Shown: one piece after another, positions 49,098 to 61,550 of the stretch | How the letters are laid out: each line of letters begins with the position of its first letter | Position numbering within the stretch: the first letter of the stretch is position 1 | From: Bimuria novae-zelandiae CBS 107.79 | Lineage: Eukaryota; Ascomycota; Dothideomycetes; Pleosporales; Didymosphaeriaceae | Direction: 5' to 3' | Assembly (NCBI GenBank): GCA_010015655.1 | Contig: ML976749.1 | Span: 225,263-289,262 of the forward strand | DNA length: 64,000 nucleotides | Position numbers and translations under genes: made by a program | Notes under the pieces: model-generated | Databases searched by the model: none | What the model was told of the DNA's origin: nothing | What the model saw: the letters and a program-made list of their open reading frames with translations, nothing else

Positions 49098-50872
49098 CTA
49101 CCTCGCAGCGACCGTCCCATTTCCGCCTACGCCTAGTGCGACCAGCCGGTACTTTCCATCAACAACGTAGACCTTACCATCCCCAAAGACCGGCCGGCCA
49201 AACCTCACCGCGCCTTCCACCTTAGGCAGCCCTATCTGCAGAAGAGCTCCATCCACAGGCACAGCTTTGTATGCAAGCAACCCCTTGTCCACGTCCGTAA
49301 CCCATACAATGCCACTTCCAGGCTCTCCATTGTTGCTCGTTACAGTCGGAATGCCTACGCCGTCCCGGTGCGGGTTCGTCGCAGGAGATGTACCCGCGAT
49401 ACTGAACAGCGAGGCCGAAGAGTGCAGCTGAGGTGTGGAGGAAGGAAAATTCCAGTAATATGCGGCCAAAGATGCGTTTCCGGGGTTGACGTAGACATAG
49501 CCGCCTTCGAAAGGGTACGATCCAATGCCGCCGAAAACCTCGCCTTGAAGATCAATTGTTTGGAGCACGGCGTCTGTGCCGTTGACGCCGGTGCGATATC
49601 CACCTAAGTCATCGAGGTTGAGCACGTACATCTTAGAGTTGCGACTTGTCGTTATACCAATACGCGCGGTGCTGGAGTTGAACACCGAAGGATCCAGGAC
49701 AGACACCCCGCCGCTACCGATGCCTTTTCCAAAGTTGCTTTGATAGTCGAAAGGTAGGAAGAAGTCTTGCATTTGGACGCCGGAGTCATTCAAATTGATG
49801 CGGAGGACAGACCTGGAGAGGATGTCCTGGTGTGTTTTGCTAGAGACAGGTGTGCTAGACGCGTTAACATCCGTCGAAATACCACCTTTGTCTATTGACA
49901 AGTAGACATCTTGACCATCACTCGCAAGCCCCATCCCTGACTGCCATATGCCGCCCGCGCCTCCACCATGCCACTTTGTCCAGTCACTTGTCCACGCACT
50001 GCCCGCGCCTCCTTGCGTGACCCATCGGTTTATCCACCGCGTGTTGATGTTGATGGCGACGACGGTGCCGGTATAATTGAACGCATCGCAGAGGCCGCCG
50101 AAGCCTGCATACACGACATCTCCAATAGCGAGTAGCGAAGGACGCTGCAAGACCAGGCCGCCGAGGAAGATTTTGCGCAAGTCGTTGTCGGCGGGCACGT
50201 CGTCGATGAAGAGAGGGTATTTGTAAACGTCCCCTAGGCCATCCAGGTAAACAGCGTAGAAGTAGTAGACAGCATTGAGAGGCGGGGCCGCGCCGCCCGG
50301 AACGCGAAAGTCTCTGGTCTCCGTGTGAAATCGGAAGTTGCAGTTGAAAGGGAAGGATAGTGCTTACTCAATGTACGACTTCACAAAGAAGAATGCTACA
50401 TCGTACTCCGGATATATCACAGGCGTGCCTATGATACCGATGTTCTTGCTTGTCATCTCGCAGGATGCCTCTGCCATGGGCCATGGCGGCGCTACTTGAC
50501 GTTCGTACAAGATCTCTCCTGTGCTGGCATCGATGGTGCGGACAATGTTCTCGGTCGATGCGGTGAAAATGATCTGCTTGCTTGATGACAAAGTATGAAC
50601 CAGGGGTCTGGCATAATGCTACCTTTTGTTAATTTCTGATGCGCTTAACAGCATGGAACAGTGAGCTTCACTTTCTCGTCCGGCTTGAAGGTTATGTTCC
50701 AGAGGTGTTGGAAGCGCGAGGCGGCCTCGGGATCGATACTGTGGTCACCGCCGACGTAGCCGGATTGTGCGATGTCTGCATCGCGGGGAGAGTCTGAAGC
50801 GGCAGAAGAGACTTGATATGCGAGATGGCAGGCAGAGAAGAGGAGAGCAAGGAATCGGTGAAGATCTCGCAT
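49098..50872 (-). CDS. Secreted PQQ-like beta-propeller (quinoprotein-type) protein
   Basis: Three exons: 50872-50660, 50618-50368 and 50313-49098, with introns of 41 and 54 nt; about 559 aa. The first intron's donor is weak, so that junction is the least certain. Signal peptide MRDLHRFLALLFSACHLAYQ. Blade motifs typical of PQQ-repeat propellers: QIIFTASTENIVRTIDASTG, VVYAGFGGLCDAFNYTGTVV, KMYVLNLDDLGGY, GIVWVTDVDKGLLAYKAV, and VYVVDGKYRLVALGVG at the end. These fungal proteins are predicted secreted or vacuolar dehydrogenase-like enzymes; whether PQQ is bound cannot be judged. Confidence 0.85.
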
Positions 50873-51637
50873 CGTAGACGCGACGCGCGCACGTATGCGC
50901 GACTACCTTTTAGCAAAGAAATAATCGAAAGCTGAAGACGAAATGCGATGGGCCTTGAGAACCACATACTGTTCTTTGCAGTCCCCGCAATCGAAAGTAC
51001 GAGTGACAAAAGTCCGTATAGTGTGCAACTGTGCATACTGTAGATTCATGGTGGCATTTGATGTGTATGGGCAGTTCGAAAGCGAATTAATATGGCCACT
51101 GGTTGAATCGGAGGGCCTATATTGGCGATGGTTAATTGGTGAAAGTCTTCATTATCCACCCTAAGGATGAGTCTGCACCAGAACATGCTGTCCAGAGTCG
51201 CTTAGGAAACCTTTTCCTTTTGTTCATTCTGCTTCCTGTAATGGCATGTGTTGTACGAGGCTCGGGCGGACTGTTACATGTGACAGGGGACGATATGTTC
51301 GCATGAGTGCCGCGCGTCCCTTGCACCAGCAACATCGCCCGCACACGGACCACCTGGTGATAGCCAATCGGATGATCGTTCCGATCTGGGCAGAACACCA
51401 AAAGCGGCCGAACTAGGGAGCGCCAACACGCAAGGCGAGAACAACGAAATCGACCCAGATTATCCTACGGAAATCGAAACGGACGCTCCTGGAGCACCTG
51501 GAGCACCTCGAGCAGTATAAACGCGATCTATACTAGGCGCGGCGATTAGGAAGGGGAACGCCGCTAGTAATAGAAAGGACGTAACTATTAAGGAAATATT
51601 AATAATTATACTAGCTATAGTAAAAGAGCTAAAGAAT

Positions 51638-51888
51638 TGTCAGATTAAAGGGTGTTTTTGATGAGATGGAAAAGTAATTGATTCTTCTTTTCATGTGTCT
51701 TTGCAAGAATGTAAGGCTCTTTTATCCTTACGTCTCACGTTAAGACGCTAATCTATTTCCGTTGAGTAAGGAGAGTCGCCCTTTGTCCCGCCCGGAATCG
51801 TGCGGATGAACCGGACTGCTGGCAAAGTCTCTTTGTGTAGGGTTGCGCCAGCTACCTTCGTGTGTGCAAGGGGCCATGTAATCGGACA
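51638..51888. mobile_element. Solo LTR inserted in the LINE
   Basis: 251 bp beginning TGTCAGATTA and ending TAATCGGACA (TG...CA with inverted ends), flanked by a perfect 5-bp target duplication AGAAT on both sides. GC-normal while the surrounding LINE is AT-saturated, so it arrived after the LINE was mutated, or was too short for RIP. Confidence 0.85.
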
Positions 51889-54800
51889 AGAATAGTAATA
51901 TAAAACTTAAAGTAATAGTAGAAGAACTAATAATAGAGGTATTATACGTAAAGGCTTAGTTAGTAGAGATAAAGGCGTAATTATTATAAGTAATAAAGAC
52001 TTTTTTAACCTTTAATATAGTAGGTCTATACGCATAGGTAGCTATTTCTCTACTTTAAACTTACGCTTTAGCTTTAGCACGCTTAGCTAAACTGTCCTTA
52101 TTTATTAATAAACTAACAAGAAATATAAGCGAAGATCTATTAAGATAAATTATCCTTCTAGATATAACTATTAACACCTAGCGAGTTAAAGACCTAGATA
52201 GCATAGGTCTAAAGAATACTACTAAGATTAAAACTAAAATTAGGGCAAGTATATAAGCATATAAAAGTACTAAATATACCTAAGTAAAAAGTATATAAAT
52301 TTATAGCTACTACGTTAGGGTACTTACGTTTATAAAAGCAAAAGCTATACTTCTTTAGGCTAATAATAGATAGGTCGCGTAAGTATTTAAAGGTGCTAGG
52401 ACTAGGGGTAAAGAATTGCATCTTGTTAAAATAAATAATATAGTTAAAAAAGTAGTAGTTATAAAAAATAAGTATACTATTAATAAAAACTTTGCGGGCA
52501 CGTTTTGCACGGAGAATAGTATTATAAAAATTAAGAAAGCCTTTTAGTTATTAAAAGGAAGTAAGTAAACAGAATCTATAGCAGTTTTTCTAGCTAGCGC
52601 GAAAAAGGCTTATAGGCTTATAAATAATTAATTAGTAAAGATTAGAGGTTAAATCACATTCGCGGAGACCTTCTAACAATTACTTAAACCTATAAGATAC
52701 TATAAGTATAACTAATATAGTTATTTCTAGTTAAGATATATAAACGAAACCTGCTGCGAAAGGTGCTTACGTAAACACCGTACGGACACATGCGTAGAGA
52801 TAGATAAAAAGTGTCTAGCGTATGACAATGTCCACGCTGTCATCGATCTAGGTTATCTAGAGTATAGAAAAGAGAAGGCAAACCTTATGCAAGCGTTTAG
52901 AACTATAGAAATATAAAGCTACTTCTTAAAACCTTATATCTAGATCGACCTCGATATTTTAAGTAAACGTAAATAGAAGAAGAGAAGTATAACTTAGTAT
53001 ACTTAATAATGGTTTTTTTTAAGATATTAAACTAATTATAATTACAAAGCCCTATATTATTAATATAGGGAATACACTACATATATATTAGCACGCTTAC
53101 TAGACTACACTTAAGCTAACTTTTACTTAATAAATTTTAATTAGCTACTTATTTAGGTCTTTTATTTATATTAACTAGAGGACGTAAGTTAAGTAAATTA
53201 ACATTTTATTCCTTAATATTATTGCAGGAGTCTTAAAAATAGATATATAAGCTATTTTATAAGTTTTAGTCTATATACTCTAAGATGCATTAGTAACAAA
53301 AGAGAATAATACTACTACCTTAATTAAGTAACTTTAACTAATATTTATAAGAAGGGACTTTAATTGCTATAATTAGTTATAGAGAGGTAATGTGGTCTAT
53401 AACTTACCTAAATAAGGAGAGGGAATGCCTATCCTTAAATAGATATATAAAACTAGTATAAATATAATACTATTAAAGGGCACAAAGACGTTTAAATATA
53501 GATCTAATAAGATAACTATGGACCTAGCTATAGCATTAAACGAATTAAGCCTAAAAATGGTCCGATGTAAAATTTATGACGTTAAACATAGTTTAGACTA
53601 CTAGGCTATAATCTTAACTTTTTATAAGTAAAATAAAATAATACCTCGCGTCTAATAGTAGCTAAACTACTTGAAAATAGATTAGAATGCGGTTTGTTAG
53701 GAACTAGGGCTATATATAGACTATTAACTAGATATTAAGATAGTAGCGTAACTAGAATCTAAGACTAGCTTAATTATTAGCTAACTACACAAGGCTACGA
53801 AAAAGTATACTTTAGAGGTTAAACCTTCTCTATATATAAAGGTGTAGTGGGATAATAAACTATTAATACTATAATATAAATACACCACGCTCTAAAACTA
53901 ATCTATAAATAAATTCTAAAATAGCAATAATTAATCCCGCTTAGATATAAAAGTAATAATAGCTAGACAGAGATTTTACGCGGTAATCTAGGTTAAGAAA
54001 AAGAACTACTAGATAACGTTTTTAAAAGAAACTAATAATATCTAAAAGGTATCTAGGTACTTAAAACTAGTAAGATTAGGTTTTAGAGATATCCCGCTCC
54101 TCTATTATTACAAAAAGGAGATTAAAAATAATAATAAAAAAGCTATAGTTTTACTAAATACTTTCTTTTTACTTACTCCGCTAGCAACTCTAGATATTAG
54201 AATATACTAATAGCTATTAACTAAAATCTATAAGAATTTAGAGCTTACGCTTAAAGAAGTAAAATACTTAATTAAATAAACTAAACTAGAGAAGGCACTA
54301 AGAGTAGATATTCTACTAAATATAATATAAAAATAGGTTTAGCCTATACTATAAAAATATATCCTAGCTATTTTTAACGCGTTAATTACTTTAGGAGTAG
54401 TACTAACGACATTTAAAACTATACGCATATTACTACTAAAAAAACCTAATAAGCTAGACTATATAATACTAAAGGCGTACTAGCCTATTTTATTGCTATA
54501 CACGCTAGGAAAAGTTCTTAAACTTACTATTATTATTTACTTATTTTACTAGGTAGAAACGCGAGAACTCCTTTTACCTAATTAGTTTAGCGTAAGACTA
54601 GCATACTTTAGTGAATAGGCCCTAGTGCTTCTTGTAGAAAAGATTAAAGAGGCATGGCGTAATAGGAAGATATTATCCCTAGTTAGCTTTAATATTAAGG
54701 GAGTATATAATAGAGTGCCCTATAAGGTTATAATTAGAGTTCTTACAAATAAGGGGATCCCTAATAATATAGTATAGTAGGTAGACTTATTCTGCTCCGC

Positions 54801-56093
54801 CAGGAAGGGGACGATCGTGGTAAACAGGTTTAAGATAGAAAAGCTAGACATTGCCTTTCCTAGTCTTCCGCAGGGCTCTCTACTTTTACTAATTCTCTAC
54901 ATATTCTTTAATGCTTAACTAGTTAAGGGAGTAGTTAATAAGATAAAGGGGGCACTTAGGTTTGTTAATAATTATATAAGGTGGACAGTAGGAGACAGTG
55001 TAGAAGAGAACATGGACGTACTGTAGCACGCGGTAGTGCCTAGTGCTCTCCAATGGGCAGCAAGACACTGCGCCACATTCGAAGGGGATAAAACCACGCT
55101 CATGCACTTCGTACACGCGCGCAGCAAGGGGAACATTATGCGACCGATGCAGGCGCTACGCGTAGGAACAGCGCTGGTCGCCCCGGCGGATTCGGCCAAG
55201 ATACTAGGAGTAGTGTTCGACAACGCCTTGAACTTCAAAGAACATGTTGCTAGAGCGGCAAAACGGGATGGCAAGCGGCAAAATCACTGTCTCGTCTGCG
55301 AGGTGTTCGCCCAGCGACAGCCCGGCAGCTTTTCGGCGCGACAGTCACCGCCAGCATCGACTACGCAGCGGCAGCATGGTTTTCCCAATATCTGGACAAA
55401 GAGATACCTGCCTGGATGCGGCATCTGCTGGGACCAATACAACGCCTAGGTGCGGAGGCGGTTACGAACTGTTTCCGCTCTGTCTCAGAGGAAGCGGCAT
55501 GTGCAGAGGCGTACCTACCTTCTACGGCATGCCGACTCAAAAGGAGAACTGCGAAATTCTGGGTAAATGCTCACACACTGCCCAAATCTAGTCTACTATG
55601 GAAACCGTTGAAGAGAGCGAGCCGAGCAGGTCACAAAACACAGTACAACTCTCCGACCATGTACATGGCAATGTCCTTTAGACATTCCCTCAAACACATG
55701 GAAACAATTAAAGGATTCGCTATACCACCGTGGGGAAGACCAAACAGGCAAAGAATAAATACCCACGTAGACAGGGAAGAGGCGAAGAGCAGGTGTGTTA
55801 GCATGTAGGGCCAGGAAGTACAGCTATTCACGGATGCGTCCATGAAAAACAACAAGATAGGCTACAGCGTAGTAATCTAGGAATACGGAAGAGTGGCCGC
55901 CTAAGAAAGACGCACAATAGGGACCACTAATATAATAAATATCTATATTGCAGAACTGGCCGCTATTAAGAAAGCAGTTAACTAGGCAAGAACTATACTA
56001 ATAACTATTTTAATATTACTTAGTATAACTATTTATTTAGATTGCATGTTAGTGCTTTAGGTAATTATAAAACTAGCTCGCTAAAGTAAATAG

Positions 56094-56163
56094 TTAATTA
56101 TTAAATACGTTACCTAAGCCCTTTACGATTAATTATTAAATACGTTACCTAAGCCCTTTACGA
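56094..56163. repeat. Exact 35-bp tandem duplication in the LINE
   Basis: Two identical copies (56094-56128 and 56129-56163). Perfect identity inside heavily mutated DNA implies the duplication followed RIP. Confidence 0.85.
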
Positions 56164-57455
56164 GAGGGATGGCTAGCGAATCTAACTTATATAAGTCTTG
56201 TCCTATTTTAGGGTAGTAGGCAACGAGGCTACTAATAAATTTATAAAAATAATAATAAAAACTTATAGTAAAGTAGTGTCTTTCCTAAAACTCTAATATA
56301 GGTTTTAATTAGTAGGCGCTTTAATAGTAAGGCTAACTAAAAAGTAGATAATAAGAAAACACTTTAAGGAACTAAATATAATACTCCTAAAAGCCTATAT
56401 AAAGCTACTCTATAATAACTTAACTAAAAAAAAAAAGTATAGACACTAGCCTAGCTCTAAATAAGCTACTCTAAACTCTAGGCCTTCCTAGTTAGGATAG
56501 GCGTAAATAGTAGTAACTAATATAATTATAGTTAGGACAAGGAGGACACGCGCTATTTTTTATTTTAATACTAAAAGTATATATATATTTAAAAGGATAT
56601 AATTAGAGAAGCGGGAGATAGATATAGTAACCTATCTTATATACTTAGTAGAAGAATACTACACCCGAACCTAGATAACTCCTATTTAAATAGTCCTAGT
56701 AACTAATAAAAACTAAACCTAGACGTAGTTTTTATAATAATTAAATTTGCCTGTAGAATAGGGAGGCTTAATCTATTATTAAAAGTTTAAACGCACGTAG
56801 ATACAGTACTATTATAATAAGACGTGGTAAGGAATACTCTATAAACAGGTCCTAGCAGGATTAGGCTAAGGAATGAATTTTAGGACCAATACGTATAGGG
56901 CTAGATAGCAGGCTCAGCTAGAAGTGGGGCTAAATAGGGCCAAGACCCCTGCACGGCCAAATGGACATCATCATCATCATCAATCAATCAATCAATCATG
57001 ATGCGCAGGAGCGGCTGCCCCCGCTGTGGCTATGCTTATTACTAAGCAGGTTTTAGAGGATTTCTCTCCCGAAACCTGCCAAGAATAGATTATATAACAT
57101 TTTCTTTGGAGCATGGTTCGACAACGCCAAGCCTCCTACATCGAGATGAGCCGCACAAAGTTTTTTTGGGGGGCCACCGGCTGCCATTCATCCGTTTCAT
57201 AGCGCTCTTTCTCCTTTTCCTGTTTATATCCGTCAATATCAGCCAATGTCTCCGCAGCCTGCTCATGGGGAGATGGGTGATCTTCTAGCGTAACATCCCT
57301 CCCTGGGTTACCGGACACCTCCTGTAACTGGACAAACTATTGGTACTTTAAAGTGTCGAGTGCAGTTGCGTATGTATATCTAGGGAACCCGTAGTACCAC
57401 TCTTGCTAGATAGCAATTCACCAAATCGATTTGCTGTCCCTATTAACCAGATCCA

Positions 57456-57993
57456 TTACGGATCACCTCTAATCTGGATCCAGAAGTCACCATTTCCTAT
57501 CACGTAAGCCGACCCCAACACTCTATCACCCACACCGTCATTTCTAGTGCAAGCATCCATAATCAACCCAGCAGAAGCAGCCACATTTTTACTAAAACAA
57601 ACTATCAGTGGTCTTTTCTTCCTTACTACACCGTCATTCATTTCTTTTCCGAAAGATGAGCCACTTACCACGGTGTTGATGCCCCTTGTGGGACGCGACT
57701 AACGGACCAGATCACTGTTTTGCCACACTTCCGTAACATTCTTCCAGCGAAATCAGTTTTGCAAACTGAATTCAGTGCTGCAAGCTCATTAATGCACCGC
57801 GCCGCCTCGTCTGGCTGTAGGGTTCTAGTATTAGTATTGCACATTGATAACTGAGGAAGTGAATGTGTACATATCCAAGGTACGCCCCAGGATCATGACA
57901 ACTAGGCGCGCGAGCTTCGAGAGTGTTGGGGACTGCAACCGCAAAGGAGGAAGCGGCTAGAAAGCCTAGCAGTGAGGTCGTAATCTGAACCAT
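57456..57993 (-). CDS. Small secreted protein (effector-like)
   Basis: Three exons (57993-57871, 57814-57669, 57591-57456) with introns of 56 and 77 nt; 134 aa. Signal peptide MVQITTSLLGFLAASSFAVA, then a short segment ending LEAR, a Kex2-like site, then the mature region. Six cysteines remain after processing (SCHD, RCIN, VCKT, KCGK, a spliced Cys before KNVAASAG, and DACTRND), enough for three disulphides. The C-terminal exon NGDFWIQIRG is beta-like. No domain is recognised. It lies within 500 bp of the LINE end and of RIP-mutated DNA, a typical location of fungal effector genes; effector function itself is inference. Confidence 0.65.
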
Positions 57994-58638
57994 AGCGCTA
58001 AATAGTAACACTGTCGGTCACAATGATCTTAGGATAAGTTTTGAGATATGAGAAACGTAGAAGAGCAATGATAATAAGAACAGTACTATTCTTGATAGAA
58101 TGGCCGTTTATATATGCTTAAAATTTTGAACTTCTTTGCTGACTATCATTTTAGGCAAAGAAAAGATGAGGTGAGATTCAATATAAGTGGATGAGGTAAG
58201 GTTACGCCCGGTCGGTGTTGGATTTATTGAATCGGTCAGAAAATAGTGCAGAGCTGAAATGTAAATGGATTATTTTACATGCCTGACAGTTATGGGTAAT
58301 TCGGCTGATCTGCCTGCTGTAGTAAAACTAGGATACAGCAACGCTGTTGAAGCCCATAAGAAGTTAACTTACACATTATTTTACGTTAACAAACTTAATA
58401 TAGACACTCATTAACGTGTCCGACACAATGAACGATCCTGAAAAGGGAGTGGGAGAGAATTCGGAATATCTATGCCGTACATCATTTTAGGAACAGTAGA
58501 ACAGCTAATATTACGTGGCTTTTCCTCACAGTTAGAGCTTATCTTCCTTTAACTATAGCTACGCGTTAAAAGTTTGGTTTTCTTAAACACCCGCAGGGGT
58601 CGCGCCTCAACACCTCACCTACAACACCACCCCCCACA

Positions 58639-58761
58639 ATGCCACTACAACGCTCTCCACTACAAGAAATCAGTGGCAATTCACGCCAAGGCTATAGGCT
58701 AACACCAGCTCAGAGGACCGCGATTATTTCAAAGTTTTCAGCCTGGCTGCAACCAGCCTAA
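58639..58761 (+). pseudogene. Tc1/mariner transposase N-terminal remnant
   Basis: 40 codons from an ATG reading MPLQRSPLQEISGNSRQGYR and TPAQRTAIISKF, the start of a Tc1/impala-type transposase helix-turn-helix region, cut short by a stop. No DDE part or TIR adjacent. Confidence 0.6.
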
Positions 58762-59030
58762 GTTAGCGCGTGAGTTTCGCGTCACACCAAATGTATACGT
58801 GACACTCTCCGGCGCTGGGCCACCCACCACACAGTTGAGGACCTGTAAAGCCACATAGTATACAAGCAAGATAGGACAGGACAGCAGGGTATAAGGCCTG
58901 TGATCTGTTGTTTCTAGGTCATAAGAACACTCTTTAGAGTAGAGCATCTAGATACCCTTAATAGTCTTAATAGTCTTAGACTTGTCGTGAATTCGCAAGA
59001 TCTACACGATAAAGCAGAGGCGATGCATTA

Positions 59031-61380
59031 GTGTATTGGCGCACTAGTTGAGTTAGTTCGCTTGTTAGGTCACCTCATCAAAATCCCTCTCATAACAACA
59101 TTGAGTTTCTGAACCATCCATGATAGCTTAATTATTCTAATAATATATCAAGATACTAAACAAACTACTATAAAAAAGATATACTATTTAAATTTTTATA
59201 GAACCTTAATATTCTAGCTAACCTAGGTTATTCTCCTAGGTAAAGGATTACGTGCCTAGGCATCCCCCCTATCCTCTATATTAACTCTACGCTTCTGTTT
59301 TTTCTATATAGACTTTATAACAGGCTTTAAAGCCTTCCTCTTTCTTATTTAGGAAGTTTATATAGACTTTTAGGTGTTCTGTTTCTCTTATTTTTTATAT
59401 TTCTAGGTAGCCTGTTTCTTAGCCTTAATCCTCTTTTTTTTTCTTTTTTTAACTTTTAACCTTTCTCTTTCTTCTTTCTTTTAAAGTTTAAGGACCTTTT
59501 ATTAAGCCTTTATTACTTTAGTATAAGCTTTCTTTGTAATGAGGTAAGCGCCCCGCTTACTAAGCCAATACTATGTGACTTCCTCACCTGCACCAAAAGG
59601 TACGCACGAGAATACTTAAGCCAAGTATTACTCGTATAGTATAATATATATAGGATATGCTAGGGTCAGCCACTAGCGCTAGTGTTTGATCCTAGCCTAG
59701 CCGGAACCTCTATAAGCGAGAGAAGGCCACGTGTTCGACCGTGGCTACCTCGTTACATTCTTAAGTTCTTGCTCCTTTTTTTTATTATTTTTTAACCTTT
59801 TTACTGAACTAAGCCTCCTTTATCTTTTTTAGTAACTAGAATACTGCTCTACTATAGTACTTTTAACGTTATTAAACGTTAAGAATCTTACCTTTTTTTA
59901 AAGATAAAATAGCCTGTCGTAGGCCTTTTATTTTAGTATAGAGGAGGTTATTTTAAATAGAGGTATAGTAAAATAGACGTTAAATCTTTTAAACCTTTTT
60001 ACTACTCTAATCTTTAACTTAAGATTATATAAAGCTTTTAATTTTAAGCTAATCCTTTTTACTAAGTACTAAAGTAAAGTTTTTTTGTAATTCTTTAACT
60101 TCTAGTGTTAATTTAATAAATCTTTTAAGTATAACCTTTTTATTAGTAGGCTATATACTAGTTACCTTAAATAATATAAAAATAAGACCTTCTTTAAAGA
60201 AGTAAGTCTAGGCTTTTTAAAATAAAGGGAAGAAGTCTCCCTTAGTAATTAAAATTAAGTCTTAAGTGTTATAGAGGTGTTTTATAAGCGTGTTAAAGTA
60301 GTCTATTAAAAAAGGCTTAAATATTACTATATTTAGTAATTAAAGCGTGTAAGTTGAATAAGGAGGAAATACTATAACTAGAATTTAATTTTAGTTATAG
60401 TAGTTAAGAAATTCTATAGTAATATAAAACCTATAGCTATTAAGAATTAATAGCCTCTACGTTCGTTAATCCTTTTAAGCTTTTTTTTATATATTAATTA
60501 AACACTTATTTAAGCTAGGTAAGGCCTATATTATTATTACTTTATTTATTTAGAGATAAATTAATAAAGGCGTTATATTTTCTAATCCTAATACTTTTTA
60601 CCCACGTTAATTAAAGACTTAAGTTAGTAGAGGTAAAGAGAAGCCTAGGTGGGAGAGCTAATCTATTACTATAAATATAGGCTAATAACGTTATTCACTC
60701 TTAATTCTTATTTTAAAGAGCTTTTCTTACTTCCTTACTATTCTATATAGTCTTACTAAAGATCCTTTTACTTTTTCTTATTACCCTAATAAGAAACCCC
60801 TTCTTATCTATATTATATATGTGTCGAGGTTCTATCTTGTATTCCTTAATCTTTTTAAGTAGAAGTTAAAAGAATAGTTAATATTTATTTTCTAAATTAG
60901 CTTAGTAGCGTTTATAGTCTATTTTAGTAGTCTAATAAGCCTTAATAATTATCTTATTTTAATTTAAAAATTAGATAACCTAGCTCTTGCCTATAAATTA
61001 TTTAGCTATTAAAAAAGCGAAATTCTGTACTATCTCCCTTATAAGTTATAAATAATAAGCTATAAGATCTTTAATATACTTTATAAGCTCTACCTTTTAT
61101 TATAAGTTAAGCTTTTAGCGTTAGATTCTAAACTCTTAAACTAATAAAGAAATCTTTTAGTATTATCGCCTTAGCGTCTTGTGCGCAACACCATGTTTTT
61201 TTATAATTTTTTTATAAGATAATTTTTTACCTAGTTCTAAGGATTTAATTTCTTTATTTTCTTTATTAATTAAAGCTATATTAGTTAAGTTATAAGGGGT
61301 GGAAGCAGAGGGTGTAATTATCTAAAGTTAGTAAGGGGTGACTTAACAAGCAAACTGACTCAACTAGTGGTTTAGCGCAC
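59031..61380 (-). mobile_element. RIP-degraded pogo/Fot1-like DNA transposon
   Basis: 2,350 bp flanked by TA target duplications (59029-59030 and 61381-61382). Terminal inverted repeats share ACTAGTTGAG then GCTTGTTA at both ends, differing mostly by transitions. The AT-rich interior, read on the minus strand, still shows the DDE region as YNIDKKGFLIRV then SKRIFSK, related to the transposase at 62050-62976, now full of stops. A solo LTR is nested inside. Confidence 0.8.
59535..59757. mobile_element. Solo LTR nested in the DNA transposon
   Basis: 223 bp beginning TGTAATGAGGTA and ending in the inverted match TACCTCGTTACA, with perfect 5-bp target duplication TTCTT. GC-normal, unlike its AT-rich host. 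It includes a GTTCGACC motif, resembling a tRNA B box, but no cloverleaf was evident. Confidence 0.85.
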
Positions 61381-61550
61381 TAACTACAGGATTGATGCGC
61401 GCTGCAGGCAGCAGTCCTAGGTCCTTAACATCCCTATACCATATCATCTCGCAAACCCCCTACAAGGTGGCGGCTAGAGGCTATGGAACTTGGCGAGTAG
61501 AAATGACCTCTAGAAAGGTTTTGTTGGGGGGGGGGGATAATTAGCAAGTA

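Larger units (their letters stand above)
51420..56998 (+). mobile_element. RIP-degraded Tad-like LINE (non-LTR retrotransposon)
   Basis: About 5.5 kb, mostly AT-saturated. Decayed ORFs still show a gag-like Cys region near 52750, the reverse-transcriptase LPQGS motif near 54870, the catalytic F/YVDDY equivalent reading V-N-N-Y near 54965 (both Asp to Asn), the thumb/downstream block KTTLMHFVHARS and AKILGVVFDNALNFKEHV (55036-55260), and an RNase H start QLFTDASMKN near 55820. The 3' end has a CATCATCA/AATC simple-repeat tail at 56968-56998, typical of LINE ends. Stops and Asp-to-Asn changes fit C-to-T/G-to-A RIP. A GC-normal island at roughly 54,790-55,910 is much less mutated. Confidence 0.8.

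Noticed and set aside
59701..59757. GTTCGACC motif resembling a tRNA B box
   Set aside because: No A box, acceptor pairing or cloverleaf; the sequence is the end of a solo LTR.
61529..61539. Eleven-G homopolymer
   Set aside because: Simple run, likely slippage or assembly-prone; no structure or function inferred.
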